Shown: positions 6,856 to 15,224 of the stretch, piece by piece
Layout: the number at the start of each line of letters is the position of its first letter
Numbering within the stretch: the first letter of the stretch is position 1
Source of the DNA: Roseivirga sp. UBA6061
GTDB lineage: Bacteria; Bacteroidota; Bacteroidia; Cytophagales; Cyclobacteriaceae
NCBI GenBank assembly: GCA_002427745.1
Contig: DIYF01000172.1
Coordinates: 1 to 20,146, forward strand
Length of the DNA: 20,146 nucleotides
Direction: 5' to 3'
The notes under the pieces: generated by a model
What the model was told of the DNA's origin: nothing
Databases searched by the model: none
Seen by the model: only the letters and a program-made list of their open reading frames with translations
Made by a program: the position numbers and the translations under genes

Positions 6856-7695
6856 ATGGAACTACAAAACTTAGATCTGGGAACTTATTGGGACAAAGCA
6901 GTCGACCTTACGATGGAACGGGGGCCAAAAATACTGCTGGCCATCATTGTTCTGATCGTTGGACTGCGACTTATTAAGTTCGCAATAAAGGTACTCAACC
7001 GGGGCTTTGAAGCCCGGGACCTTGACCCGACCCTGCGTCCTTTTATTTCTAACCTGATTAACTGGGGCTTAAAGGTCCTGCTCTTTGTGAGTGTAGCAGG
7101 TATGATAGGTATCGGCAACACTTCCTTTGTTGCGATTATCGGTGCGGCAGGTCTGGCGATTGGCTTTGCGCTGCAGGGCAGTCTCGCCAACTTCGCAGGA
7201 GGCGTACTTATTCTCATTTTCAAGCCCTTTAAAGTAGGTGACCTGATAGATGCTCAGGGTTACCTGGGCGTAGTAGAAGAAATTGAGATTTTCGTCACCA
7301 AAATCCTGACTCCCGACAACAGACTCGTCATTCTGCCGAATGGAGCACTATCCAATGGTAGTCTGAAAAATCTCACAGCTAAAAATGAAATCAGGGTAGA
7401 CCTGACGGTAGGCATCGCTTATGATGAAAACATTAAGCAAGCCCGAAAGCTCCTTCTTGAGGTAATGGAGAATCATCCGAAGGTACTCAAGGAGCCTGCA
7501 CCCCTGGTGGCATTATCTGAACTGGCCGATAGCTCAGTAAACTTAGCGGTTCGCCCCTGGTGCGACCCTAACGACTACTGGGATGTATACTTTGAAGTGC
7601 TGGAAGGCGCCAAGGATACCCTGGACAAAGCAGGTATCACGATCCCTTTCCCACAAAGAGATGTGCATTTGTTTCAGCATACTGCAGAATCGTAA
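6856..7695 (+). CDS. MscS-family small-conductance mechanosensitive channel
   Basis: A 279-residue inner-membrane protein, the size of classical MscS, which opens under membrane tension on osmotic downshock. Three transmembrane helices are visible: TM1 about 26-45, TM2 about 70-87, and the pore-lining TM3 about 92-122 with the Gly/Ala-rich pattern GAAGLAIGFALQGSLANFAGG. The beta domain follows (KPFKVGDLID at 123-132, VVEEIEIFVTKILTPDNRLVILPNG), then the C-terminal alpha/beta domain ending in the family signature GITIPFPQRDVHL (260-272). The start at 6856 matches a short cytoplasm-flanking N-terminus. It appears monocistronic, with a strong hairpin terminator 55 nt after the stop. A near-match TATTCTTTG at 6818-6826 could be part of its promoter, but no -33 TTG is correctly spaced. 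Confidence 0.95.
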   Translation: MELQNLDLGTYWDKAVDLTMERGPKILLAIIVLIVGLRLIKFAIKVLNRGFEARDLDPTLRPFISNLINWGLKVLLFVSVAGMIGIGNTSFVAIIGAAGLAIGFALQGSLANFAGGVLILIFKPFKVGDLIDAQGYLGVVEEIEIFVTKILTPDNRLVILPNGALSNGSLKNLTAKNEIRVDLTVGIAYDENIKQARKLLLEVMENHPKVLKEPAPLVALSELADSSVNLAVRPWCDPNDYWDVYFEVLEGAKDTLDKAGITIPFPQRDVHLFQHTAES

Positions 7696-7750
7696 AACAT
7701 CAGACGGCATTCCTCCAAGGGGTGCCGATATTTTCAACACCCTGAAACGA

Positions 7751-7785
7751 AAGAAGCCACCCCGAAAGGAGTGGCTTCTTTTATA
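7751..7785 (+). terminator. Bidirectional terminator between mscS-type gene and tsf
   Basis: A 10-bp perfect stem (AAGAAGCCAC at 7751-7760, GTGGCTTCTT at 7771-7780) with a 10-nt loop is followed on the plus strand by TTATAT, extending the TT of the stem. On the minus strand the stem is followed by TCGTTT, also T-rich, so the convergent tsf transcript can stop here too. Confidence 0.85.
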
Positions 7786-7820
7786 TGCTCTATCTGCTCT
7801 GAAGCAGACTATAAATCAGA

Positions 7821-8651
7821 TCATCCGATGTTTACTCTCTTGAAAGCAGAAACAGTCAGACCCTTGGTTACACCGTCAAGGTACTGAGAGATAGATTGCT
7901 TAGGCTCTTTCACGAAAGCCTGGCTCAGCAAAGTATTCTCTTTGAAGAATTTGTTCAGCTTACCCTGAGCAATTTTGTCAAGAATCGCTTCTGGCTTACC
8001 TTCCGCTCTTGCCTGCTCTTTTCCGATCTCAATTTCCTTGGCAATTACAGCCTCATCAACACCATCTTTATCCAGGGCAACAGGGTTCATAGCAGCAATC
8101 TGCATTCCCACATCTTTACCAGCTTCAGATACGTCAGTACCATTTACGCCAGTCAGTGCAACCAGTACACCCAGTTTACCAGTAGAGTGGATATAAGATA
8201 CCACCTGCTCACCAGTCAACAACTCGTATACAGTTACTTCCAGTTTCTCACCAATTTTACCAAGCAGCTCAGTTACTTTCTCCTGAACAGACTGCTCACC
8301 CAGGCTCAGTGCTTTCAGGGCATCCAGGTCTGCAGGCTTGTTCGCGATAGCTGCATCAGCAATCTCGTTTCCAAGAGCTTTGAAATCCTCATTTTTAGCC
8401 ACGAAGTCAGTCTCACAGGTAAATGCGATCAGTACTGCCTCACCACCATCTTCACTGGTTCTTACAAACACAGCACCTTCTTTGGTTTCTCTGTCAGCTC
8501 TCTTCTCAGAAAGTTTCTGGCCTTTTTTGCGAAGGATTTCGATGGCTTTGTCGAAATCACCTTCTGCTTCAACCAATGCCTTTTTACAATCCATCATACC
8601 GGCACCGGTCATTTTTCTCAATTGGTTAACTTCTTTTGCTGTAATAGCCAT
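7821..8651 (-). CDS. tsf: Elongation factor Ts
   Basis: A 276-residue cytoplasmic guanine-nucleotide exchange factor for EF-Tu. The N-terminal UBA-like domain has the signature LRKMTGAGMMDCKKAL (11-26), and the EF-Tu-contacting TDFVAKN motif is at 81-87. The core continues through VVSYIHSTGKLGVLVAL and the second EF-Ts signature region MQIAAMNPVAL. The C-terminal part includes KLNKFFKENTLLSQAFVKEPKQSI, typical of the family. Length and start (ATG, MAITAKEVNQLRKMTG) are standard. It follows rpsB, as in most bacteria, but the 110-bp gap holds a hairpin with a U-tract on the transcribed strand, so its expression relative to rpsB may be set by partial termination. Confidence 0.98.
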   Translation of the reverse strand: MAITAKEVNQLRKMTGAGMMDCKKALVEAEGDFDKAIEILRKKGQKLSEKRADRETKEGAVFVRTSEDGGEAVLIAFTCETDFVAKNEDFKALGNEIADAAIANKPADLDALKALSLGEQSVQEKVTELLGKIGEKLEVTVYELLTGEQVVSYIHSTGKLGVLVALTGVNGTDVSEAGKDVGMQIAAMNPVALDKDGVDEAVIAKEIEIGKEQARAEGKPEAILDKIAQGKLNKFFKENTLLSQAFVKEPKQSISQYLDGVTKGLTVSAFKRVNIG

Positions 8652-8684
8652 TTTCGTATTAATGTTTTATTGTTTTCGATGTGT

Positions 8685-8736
8685 ATAAACAAAAATTGAA
8701 CATCGAGTTCCCGAAGCTTTCGGGACGATGTTCAAT
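8685..8736 (-). terminator. Intercistronic hairpin/attenuator between rpsB and tsf
   Basis: An 11-bp outer stem (ATTGAACATCG at 8695-8705, CGATGTTCAAT at 8726-8736) continues after a 3-nt bulge (8706-8708) into a 7-bp inner stem (TCCCGAA 8709-8715, TTCGGGA 8719-8725). On the minus strand the stem is followed by TTTGTTTATA, extending the T-run at its end. It has the form of an intrinsic terminator, but tsf lies downstream and no promoter is obvious in the remaining 40 nt. I therefore read it as an attenuator or processing site. Confidence 0.7.
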
Positions 8737-8761
8737 TCTTTATTGAATAATCATTACCTGA

Positions 8762-9571
8762 TTAAGCTTCTTCTTTCTTTTCTTCTGCCGGAGCTGCTGT
8801 TTCAGCGGGTGCCGCTGCTGCTTTGTCAGCTGCTATTTTCTCCTGCTCTGCTTTTTCAAGCTCACGCTCTTCTTTATCCTTTCTTCTCTCCTGCAGACCT
8901 TCCTCGATAGCCTTACCGATATAGTTGGTAATTACTTCGATTGACTTGAAGGCATCATCGTTACCAGGGATTGGGAAATCAGCCTGATTCGGATCAGAGT
9001 TGGTATCTACCAAAGCAAATACAGGGATATTCAGCTTTTGCGCTTCAGCCACTGCAATATGCTCTCTTTTGATATCTACAATGAAAAGGGCAGCTGGAAG
9101 TCTGGTAAGATCAGTGATACCACCCAGGATTCTCTCCAGTTTGGCTTTCTCACGGCTCTTCATCAGTCTTTCTCTCTTCGCCAGGTTTTTGTAGGCCTCT
9201 TCTTTCTCCAGTTTCTCAATAGAAGCCAGTTTCTTAAGAGACTTACGCATGGTAGCGAAGTTGGTCAGCATACCACCAAGCCATCTTTCCGTTACGAAAG
9301 GCATGTTCAGACGATCAGCCTCCTTAGCAACGATTTCCTTGGCTTGTTTCTTAGTAGCTACAAACATTACCTTCCTTCCGGAACGTACGATATTCTTAAT
9401 TGCAGATGATGCTTCTTCGAGGCAATTAAGGGTTTTGTTAAGATCGATGATATGGATACCATTTCTCTCCATGAAGATATATGGCGCCATTCTGGGATCC
9501 CACTTTCTCGTTAAGTGTCCGAAATGAACACCAGCATCAAGTAAGTCTTTGTATTCTAGTTTGTTAGACAT
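8762..9571 (-). CDS. rpsB: 30S ribosomal protein S2
   Basis: A 269-residue small-subunit ribosomal protein. The start is placed at the ATG at 9571, giving MSNKLEYKDLLDAGVHFGH, the conserved S2 N-terminus. The open frame extends 29 codons further upstream, but that would overlap rpsI and adds unrelated sequence. Family blocks include AGVHFGHLTRKWDPRMAPYI, NGIHIIDLNKT, FVTERWLGGMLTNFATMRKS and the C-terminal PVFALVDTNSDPNQADFPIPGNDDAF. After the core comes an Ala/Glu/Lys-rich tail (about 230-269), as often seen in Bacteroidota S2. It follows rpsI by 25 nt in the rplM-rpsI-rpsB-tsf operon and is separated from tsf by a hairpin. Confidence 0.98.
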   Translation of the reverse strand: MSNKLEYKDLLDAGVHFGHLTRKWDPRMAPYIFMERNGIHIIDLNKTLNCLEEASSAIKNIVRSGRKVMFVATKKQAKEIVAKEADRLNMPFVTERWLGGMLTNFATMRKSLKKLASIEKLEKEEAYKNLAKRERLMKSREKAKLERILGGITDLTRLPAALFIVDIKREHIAVAEAQKLNIPVFALVDTNSDPNQADFPIPGNDDAFKSIEVITNYIGKAIEEGLQERRKDKEERELEKAEQEKIAADKAAAAPAETAAPAEEKKEEA

Positions 9572-9596
9572 TATTTGATATAAATATAAATTCGAA

Positions 9597-9983
9597 TTAA
9601 CGCTTGCTGAACTGGAATGCTCTTCTCGCCTTGCGCTTACCGTATTTCTTACGCTCAACCATTCTCGGATCCCTTGTAAGGAAACCTTCTTTTTTCAAAG
9701 CTGATCTGTGCTCAGCATCTACTTCGCAAAGTGCTCTGGAAATAGCCAATCTGATTGCCTCTGCCTGACCGGTAGAACCACCGCCATCAACATTGATTTT
9801 CAGATCGAAATTACCATTCTGCTCTACGAGGTTCAGAGGTTGCTTAACGATAATTTGAAGAACATCTGATGGAAAATAATCCTTGATGTCACGACCGTTC
9901 ACTTTGATGTCACCGTTACCGGCTTGCATGTACAGTCTGGCTACAGATGTTTTCCTTCTTCCAATTGTATTTACTACTTCCAT
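9597..9983 (-). CDS. rpsI: 30S ribosomal protein S9
   Basis: A 128-residue protein of the small ribosomal subunit whose C-terminal tail reaches the P-site tRNA. It has the S9 N-terminus NTIGRRKTSVARLYM, the central VDGGGSTGQAEAIRLAISRAL signature and the invariant C-terminus KYGKRKARRAFQFSKR ending in Lys-Arg. Length is standard. The ATG at 9983 lies 12 nt after rplM and the stop 25 nt before rpsB, so it is translated from the same operon transcript. Confidence 0.98.
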   Translation of the reverse strand: MEVVNTIGRRKTSVARLYMQAGNGDIKVNGRDIKDYFPSDVLQIIVKQPLNLVEQNGNFDLKINVDGGGSTGQAEAIRLAISRALCEVDAEHRSALKKEGFLTRDPRMVERKKYGKRKARRAFQFSKR

Positions 9984-9995
9984 GGATCAGATATC

Positions 9996-10439
9996 TTAAA
10001 GATTAATTTTCGTTGGATTTTGTGCTTCATGCCCGTGCTCTGCACCAGCATACACTTTCAGGTTGTTGAAAAGTGATCTTCCCAGTCTTGTCTTAGGAAG
10101 CATACCTCTCACCGCTCTTTCTACCAATAAAGTCGAAGACTTGGCTTTCAACTGTCTTGGGGTAGTTTTTCTCTGACCACCTGGGTAGCCAGTATATCTC
10201 AGATATACTCTGTCATCCCATTTCTTACCGGTCATTCTCACTTTGTCGGCATTGATCACAATTACATTGTCACCACAGTCAACGTGAGGTGTGTAATTTG
10301 GCTTGTTTTTGCCTCTGATGATCTTAGCTACTTCACTGCTTAATCTACCCAACACCATTGAGTCAGCATCGATCAAAACCCACTGCTTATCCGCGGTAGC
10401 TTTGTTAGCCGAAATTGTCTTGTAACTGAGTGTATCCAC
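9996..10439 (-). CDS. rplM: 50S ribosomal protein L13
   Basis: A 147-residue large-subunit protein and first gene of the operon. Visible L13 features are WVLIDADSMVLGRLSSEVAKIIRGK, NYTPHVDCGDNVIVINADKVRMTGKKWDD, YLRYTGYPGG, and the C-terminal VRGMLPKTRLGRSLFNNLKVYAG signature. The start codon is GTG at 10439-10437; the N-terminus MDTLSYKTISANK is that expected for Bacteroidota L13, and no in-frame ATG lies just upstream. L13 can bind its own leader in E. coli; a small hairpin (CCCTT/AAGGG) lies in the first bases downstream of the promoter here, but regulation by it is only a possibility. Confidence 0.97.
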   Translation of the reverse strand: MDTLSYKTISANKATADKQWVLIDADSMVLGRLSSEVAKIIRGKNKPNYTPHVDCGDNVIVINADKVRMTGKKWDDRVYLRYTGYPGGQRKTTPRQLKAKSSTLLVERAVRGMLPKTRLGRSLFNNLKVYAGAEHGHEAQNPTKINL

Positions 10440-10497
10440 TTCGATATATTTTATTGACTTTTAATACTTTATCAAGCCCTTCCCGTAAAAAGGGACA

Positions 10498-10528
10498 CAA
10501 AGATAGAAGTTTGATTTTTGAATTCCAA
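10498..10528 (-). promoter_or_regulatory. Promoter of the rplM-rpsI-rpsB(-tsf) operon
   Basis: Read on the minus strand, TTG (10528-10526), a 20-nt spacer and TATCTTTG (10505-10498) form a full match to the Bacteroidota housekeeping promoter TTG-N19..21-TAnnTTTG. It lies 58 nt upstream of the rplM start codon. The early transcript can fold a 5-bp hairpin, CCCTT (10494-10490) with AAGGG (10481-10477). Confidence 0.85.
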
Positions 10529-10800
10529 CATGGGCATTTAAATAATTGCTATTCTATCAATACTCTTGAGACATAAGCACTTACCTCTCTGTACAAACAA
10601 CCTTGTAAACCGGGCTTGAGCAGGTTAATACAACTCTGACCTGGTAATCGCCTCGGGGTACTAACACCCCACCTGTAAACTATGTCCCATAGTGTTATAA
10701 AATTATAAGCATTTCTATGTTTTGTCTAAATCCCTGCATTTTCTCAGCAAGATTACCTATGTTTATAAATATCACTTTTTAAATTTTCAACCGAATTAAA
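10529..10800. other. Divergent intergenic region between rplM and the S8 protease
   Basis: The gap between rplM and the protease gene is 361 bp. Apart from the rplM promoter it contains no open frame I would call. A GC-rich patch amid AT-rich DNA holds a small hairpin, GGGGT (10655-10659) with ACCCC (10666-10670), loop ACTAAC. TGTAAAC occurs twice nearby (about 10604 and 10674). Protease promoter candidates are weak: TATGTTTT at 10716-10723 and TATGTTTA at 10758-10765, each one base off TAnnTTTG, neither with a correctly spaced TTG. The last 60 bp before the start are strongly AT-rich. Confidence 0.45.
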
Positions 10801-13800
10801 ATGATTAAATGTAATTTTTCAACACTTAAACTAGTACTATCTGCATTTTTTATACTTGCAACGTCAGTTTTGACCGGGCAAACAGAAAGTGAGCAGATAG
10901 CGATTAGACAAAGTTACGACCAGCAGAGACTTAACAACCTCAAACAGATTTTTTTACAACAATCAGCAGAACAGCAACAACGCGTTCAACAGCTGGCAGT
11001 CGTCAACAACTGGCCATTGCATATTACTAACAGTGATGGCACAGTAGATGATCTTGTTGCAGTGACCGAAGATGGGATTCCTGTATACTACACTGTCTAC
11101 AATGTAGCCGCAGCACTATCTACCCGGACCAATCACCTGCATACAGGAGGCTCACTAGGCCTGAACCTGGACGGGCAGAACATGACCTTCCACGTATGGG
11201 ATGGTGGCCCTACACGCCCTACCCACCAGGAGTTTGATGGCCCGGGAGGCAACAACCGCATCGTCATCAGCGATGGCGCAACTACTCTTAATGGTAACAG
11301 CTTCCACGCACAGCATGTAACAGGCACCATTGGTGCTTCTGGTTTTGTAGCCAATGCCAAAGGTATGGCACCCCAGGCAAGAGTAAATACTTATGACTGG
11401 AATAATGACCTGTCTGAAGCCACCACAGCCGCAAGCAATGGTATGCTGCTGTCAAATCACTCCTATGGATTCAGGCTCCGCGACAACCAGGGGAACCCCA
11501 TCTGGCCCAACTGGCATTTCGGTGCTTACCGGGCTGACGCGAGAGACTGGGACAACCTGATGCACTCGGCACCTTATTATTTAATGGTAAAGTCTGCCGG
11601 TAATGACGGTAATGACAATACTGTAAACGGTGCCCCTATCGGAGGCAATTCTCTTTTCGATAAACTCATTGGTAACTCCACCGCCAAAAACATATTACTT
11701 GTAGCCAATGCTCAGGATGTTTCTGTTTTATCCAATGGCATCATCAACGGTACGGTAAACATCAACAGCAGCAGTAGCGAAGGCCCCACTGATGACCTGA
11801 GAATCAAACCTGATATTACCGGCAATGGTACCGGGGTATATTCCACCTTCGATGGATCAGACAGTGACTATGCCAGTATAACCGGCACCTCCATGTCGAG
11901 CCCCAATGTAGCAGGTTCTCTACTGCTGCTTCAACAACATTATAATAATGTCAATGGCAACTTTATGAAGGCAGCTACACTGAAAGGACTGGCTTTACAC
12001 ACAGCTGATGATGCCGGTATCAGTGGTCCGGATGCCGTATTTGGCTGGGGACTGCTGAATGCCAAAGCCATGGCTGAAACCATCAGCGATAATGGCAACG
12101 AGACCAAGGTGGAAGAATTGGTACTGAACAATGGTGGCTCTTACAGCATAGTGGTAGACTCAGACGGAAGCAGCCCACTGCTCGCATCTATCTCATGGAC
12201 CGACCCTGCAGGCACTGTGGTCAACACAGGTATTAATAACCTTGCTACCCCGGTACTGGTAAACGATCTGGATATCAGGGTAACTCAAAACAGCAGCACT
12301 TATACACCTTATAAGCTTACCGGTGTCAATTCAAATACACAGGCAGATAACAATGTAGATCCTTACGAGCGGGTTGACATTTCAGGAGCCAGCGGCAGCT
12401 ATACTATTACAGTCACCCACAAGGGCTCCCTGCAGGGCGGTAGTCAGGCTTTTAGTCTGGTGGTGACCGGACTGAGCTCTGTTCCCTGTAACCCGACTAC
12501 ACCAACCAGCCTGACCAGCAGCAATATTGCCGCCACCACAGCCACACTGAGCTGGGATGCCATACCTTCTGCCAGCTACGCAGTACGGTACCGCGAAACA
12601 GGCACCAGTACCTGGACGACTGAATCAGCATCTTCCAATTCACTGAACCTGACCGGACTCACCGCCTCTACCCAATACGAGGCACAGGTGCGTACGGTAT
12701 GTTCTGGCTCGAATTCGTCATATAGCAGTTCGACCAACTTTACGACCACTACCATTTCCTGCTCAACTACCGTCTCAAGCTTCCCGTATACAGAGGGCTT
12801 CGAAGCCAATGACGGCTGGACGCAACTCACGGGAGACGATGGTAACTGGGTAAGAAATTCAGGCGTTACCCCATCTAACACTACCGGACCATCCAGTGCC
12901 ACTGAAGGCTCTTTCTATATGTTCCTGGAGGCATCAACCAACAACAGCCCGGGACAAATAGGCCCGAATGCCACGGCTATTCTGGAAAGCCCTTGTTTTG
13001 TACTACCTGCCAGCACAACCATAGAGTTTTCATTCGGATATCATATGTATGGAGCCAACATGGGGTCTTTGACCGTACAGGCATCTACTGATGGCACTAC
13101 ATTCACAGACCTGTGGTCTCTGTCAGGCGATCAGGGCAATTCATGGCAAAGCCAGACACTTGACCTTTCAGCTTATGCCGGAAGCACGGTAAAACTGAGG
13201 ATGGTAGGTACAACCGGCTCAAGCTGGAGAAGCGATGTTGCCATTGACGACCTGGAACTGACTACTACGACCCCAGACACTCAGGCACCTTCTGTACCGA
13301 CCAGCCTTTCTGCCAGTAATGTAAATGATAATTCTGCCACACTGAGCTGGGCCGCCTCTTCTGACAATGTAGGCGTCACCGGTTATGACGTTTATGTAGA
13401 CAATGTACTGGATGGCAGTGCTACAGGTACCAGCTATGCCATTACAGGACTAGCTCCGGGCACACAGTATTCACTGACAGTAAGAGCCAAAGATGCAGCA
13501 GGCAATGTATCGGCTGCCAGCAGTGCACTGAGTATTACCACCACCAATAATGTGACGTATTGTGCTTCGAACGGAGCCAATGCGAACTTTGAGTGGATTG
13601 ACTATGTGGCACTGGGAGACATGACCAATACCTCCGGCAGCGATGGAGGTTATGCAGACAACACCTCCATAGTAGCCAATGTAGGCTATGGAAGCAACAG
13701 GGTATACGTCAGTGCCGGATTCAGCGGTCAGTCCTACACGGAGTTCTGGCGCGTATGGATTGACTATGACCAGGATGGCACATTCGAAAGCAACGAGCTT

Positions 13801-14280
13801 GTTGCCAGTGGCTCTTCCAGCAGTGCCAACAATCTTTATGTTGACTTTACCATCCCCACCTCAGCACTTGCCGGCAACACCCGCATGAGAGTATCTATGA
13901 AGTACAACAGCGCACAGACTGCCTGTGAGCAAAACTTTGCTTATGGTGAGGTGGAAGACTATACGGTCAACATTTCCAACGCTCCGAACTATAGCATAGA
14001 CCAGAACAGCCTTGCACAAAAAGGCGGAGATATCATGCCAGATGAGATTCCGGCCGGCCTGAAGGTATTCCCGAACCCAACTGTGGTTGAGTTCCAGCTG
14101 GAAGTGCAGGCCAGAGGTGAAAAGAGACTGGATGTTGTAAATATGTCAGGAGAAACCGTGATGACTATAAACAACTACAAAGGTGACAAGGTAAACGTAG
14201 AGCACCTGGAATCCGGCCTTTATATCATCAGGTACTTCGATGGACAGAAGACCATTACGAAGAAACTGAAAAAGGAATAG
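10801..14280 (+). CDS. Secreted S8 subtilisin-like protease with Fn3, MAM-like, GEVED and type IX sorting domains
   Basis: A 1159-residue exported serine protease. A signal peptide (1-26) is followed by a short propeptide-like segment (27-105). The S8 domain (about 110-430) has Asp134 in FHVWDGGPTRPTHQEF, His169 in NSFHAQHVTGTIGA (His172 is a possible alternative), oxyanion Asn268 in SAGNDGND and nucleophile Ser364 in TGTSMSSPNVAG. A beta-sandwich like the subtilase C-terminal domain follows (about 435-557), then Fn3 (565-650), a MAM-like lectin-type domain (660-822, GFEANDGW...VAIDDLEL), a second Fn3 (830-916), a GEVED domain (919-1058, ending GEVEDYTVNI) and a type A sorting domain (1087-1159, KVFPNPTVVEFQL...GLYIIRYFDGQK). 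It should cross the outer membrane by the type IX system and be surface-anchored or released. It is monocistronic, with a strong terminator. Confidence 0.93.
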   Translation: MIKCNFSTLKLVLSAFFILATSVLTGQTESEQIAIRQSYDQQRLNNLKQIFLQQSAEQQQRVQQLAVVNNWPLHITNSDGTVDDLVAVTEDGIPVYYTVYNVAAALSTRTNHLHTGGSLGLNLDGQNMTFHVWDGGPTRPTHQEFDGPGGNNRIVISDGATTLNGNSFHAQHVTGTIGASGFVANAKGMAPQARVNTYDWNNDLSEATTAASNGMLLSNHSYGFRLRDNQGNPIWPNWHFGAYRADARDWDNLMHSAPYYLMVKSAGNDGNDNTVNGAPIGGNSLFDKLIGNSTAKNILLVANAQDVSVLSNGIINGTVNINSSSSEGPTDDLRIKPDITGNGTGVYSTFDGSDSDYASITGTSMSSPNVAGSLLLLQQHYNNVNGNFMKAATLKGLALHTADDAGISGPDAVFGWGLLNAKAMAETISDNGNETKVEELVLNNGGSYSIVVDSDGSSPLLASISWTDPAGTVVNTGINNLATPVLVNDLDIRVTQNSSTYTPYKLTGVNSNTQADNNVDPYERVDISGASGSYTITVTHKGSLQGGSQAFSLVVTGLSSVPCNPTTPTSLTSSNIAATTATLSWDAIPSASYAVRYRETGTSTWTTESASSNSLNLTGLTASTQYEAQVRTVCSGSNSSYSSSTNFTTTTISCSTTVSSFPYTEGFEANDGWTQLTGDDGNWVRNSGVTPSNTTGPSSATEGSFYMFLEASTNNSPGQIGPNATAILESPCFVLPASTTIEFSFGYHMYGANMGSLTVQASTDGTTFTDLWSLSGDQGNSWQSQTLDLSAYAGSTVKLRMVGTTGSSWRSDVAIDDLELTTTTPDTQAPSVPTSLSASNVNDNSATLSWAASSDNVGVTGYDVYVDNVLDGSATGTSYAITGLAPGTQYSLTVRAKDAAGNVSAASSALSITTTNNVTYCASNGANANFEWIDYVALGDMTNTSGSDGGYADNTSIVANVGYGSNRVYVSAGFSGQSYTEFWRVWIDYDQDGTFESNELVASGSSSSANNLYVDFTIPTSALAGNTRMRVSMKYNSAQTACEQNFAYGEVEDYTVNISNAPNYSIDQNSLAQKGGDIMPDEIPAGLKVFPNPTVVEFQLEVQARGEKRLDVVNMSGETVMTINNYKGDKVNVEHLESGLYIIRYFDGQKTITKKLKKE

Positions 14281-14303
14281 AGACTGATCATAAGACGATT
14301 TTT

Positions 14304-14338
14304 AACAGAGGCTACATATTGTAGCCTCTGTTTTTTTT
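14304..14338 (+). terminator. Strong intrinsic terminator of the S8 protease gene
   Basis: A 13-bp perfect stem (AACAGAGGCTACA at 14304-14316, TGTAGCCTCTGTT at 14320-14332) with the 3-nt loop TAT is followed by a run of T to 14338. On the minus strand the stem is followed by A, so it acts on the plus strand only. The next 140 bp to 14478 hold no gene I can recognise. Confidence 0.95.
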
Positions 14339-14478
14339 AAGACCATGCTGCCGCTCGCCTTGTTGATTTTTACCGTTGACTTTGAAACCGGATTGGCCTC
14401 AGTTTCTGCAGGATTACCAACATAGCAGGGAGTACAAGGCTAGACCGTACAGTTCGGCCCTGACCAACAACTTCATGA

Positions 14479-15189
14479 TTAATGCTTCTGCTTTTTGAGT
14501 TGCTTCACCACCACGGCAAAGTCTTTTGGGTAAGGAGCCTCTACTTTTACCACACTCTCGAGATTATCAAACCCAATACTGCTGGCATGAAGCGCAAAGC
14601 GTTTTATCAAAGGCCTCTCTTCAGTTTCCCGCTTTAATTTGAAGTTACGTTTGAGGCTAGAGAGAAATAGTACCTCTCCGTTGTATAAAGTGTCATTTAC
14701 CAAAGGCGCACCATTGGCCGCCAGGTGCACTCTGATTTGATGCATTCGTCCTGTAACTGGCTTACATACAACAAGGCTATGTTTTTTGTAAAGCTCTGCC
14801 GTATCAAAAACAGTAGTAGCTGCTTTACCTTCTCTCTTGTCTATACGGGCTGTTCCATTAGGTAAAGTCTGAATAGGAGCGTTTACCTCATAGTCTCTGA
14901 ATTCATGCAATCCATTTACCACAGCATGATAGACCTTCTTAACCGTTCGCTTTTCAAACTGGATCGATGCATGACGATACGCATCAGCACTCTTTGCAAT
15001 CAATAAGCAGCCTGAAGTTTCCTTATCCAGCCTGTGACATACCGAAAGGTGTTCACTATGGGCTTTAGCCAGTTGCTGAACATCATAAGGTGCATTTCTA
15101 TCGGCCAGTGAAGCCATAAAAGGAGGTTTGTTGATCACCAGGTAATGATCAGCCTCATAAATAATCAGATCCTCAAATTTTATTTTCAT
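14479..15189 (-). CDS. RluA-family pseudouridine synthase
   Basis: A 236-residue RNA-modifying enzyme that isomerises uridine to pseudouridine in rRNA or tRNA. The catalytic Asp55 sits in the motif CHRLDKETSGCLLIAKS (51-67). Other RluA-family blocks are YLVINKPPFMAS (16-27), KVYHAVVNG (85-93) and the RNA-binding GRMHQIRVHLAANGAPLVND. No N-terminal S4 domain is present, so the protein is the short RluA/RluC-catalytic-core type; the target base cannot be told. The start at 15189 fits the family N-terminus. It lies 35 nt after the histidine kinase gene on the same strand and may be the third gene of that transcript. A terminator for it was not seen. Confidence 0.93.
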   Translation of the reverse strand: MKIKFEDLIIYEADHYLVINKPPFMASLADRNAPYDVQQLAKAHSEHLSVCHRLDKETSGCLLIAKSADAYRHASIQFEKRTVKKVYHAVVNGLHEFRDYEVNAPIQTLPNGTARIDKREGKAATTVFDTAELYKKHSLVVCKPVTGRMHQIRVHLAANGAPLVNDTLYNGEVLFLSSLKRNFKLKRETEERPLIKRFALHASSIGFDNLESVVKVEAPYPKDFAVVVKQLKKQKH

Positions 15190-15224
15190 ACCGGCCGGAA
15201 AGCCGCAAAGATAGCAGAAGGAGA

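Noticed and set aside
7896..8699. Long plus-strand open frame (267 codons) opposite tsf.
   Set aside because: It is antisense to a highly conserved gene, with Ser/Leu/Phe-rich content typical of a shadow frame.
9572..9658. 29-codon upstream extension of rpsB.
   Set aside because: It overlaps the 3' end of rpsI and is unrelated to S2; the family N-terminus begins at the ATG at 9571.
10718..10783. 21-codon open frame in the protease upstream region.
   Set aside because: It has no coding character and its overlap with the expected promoter region makes it an unlikely leader peptide.
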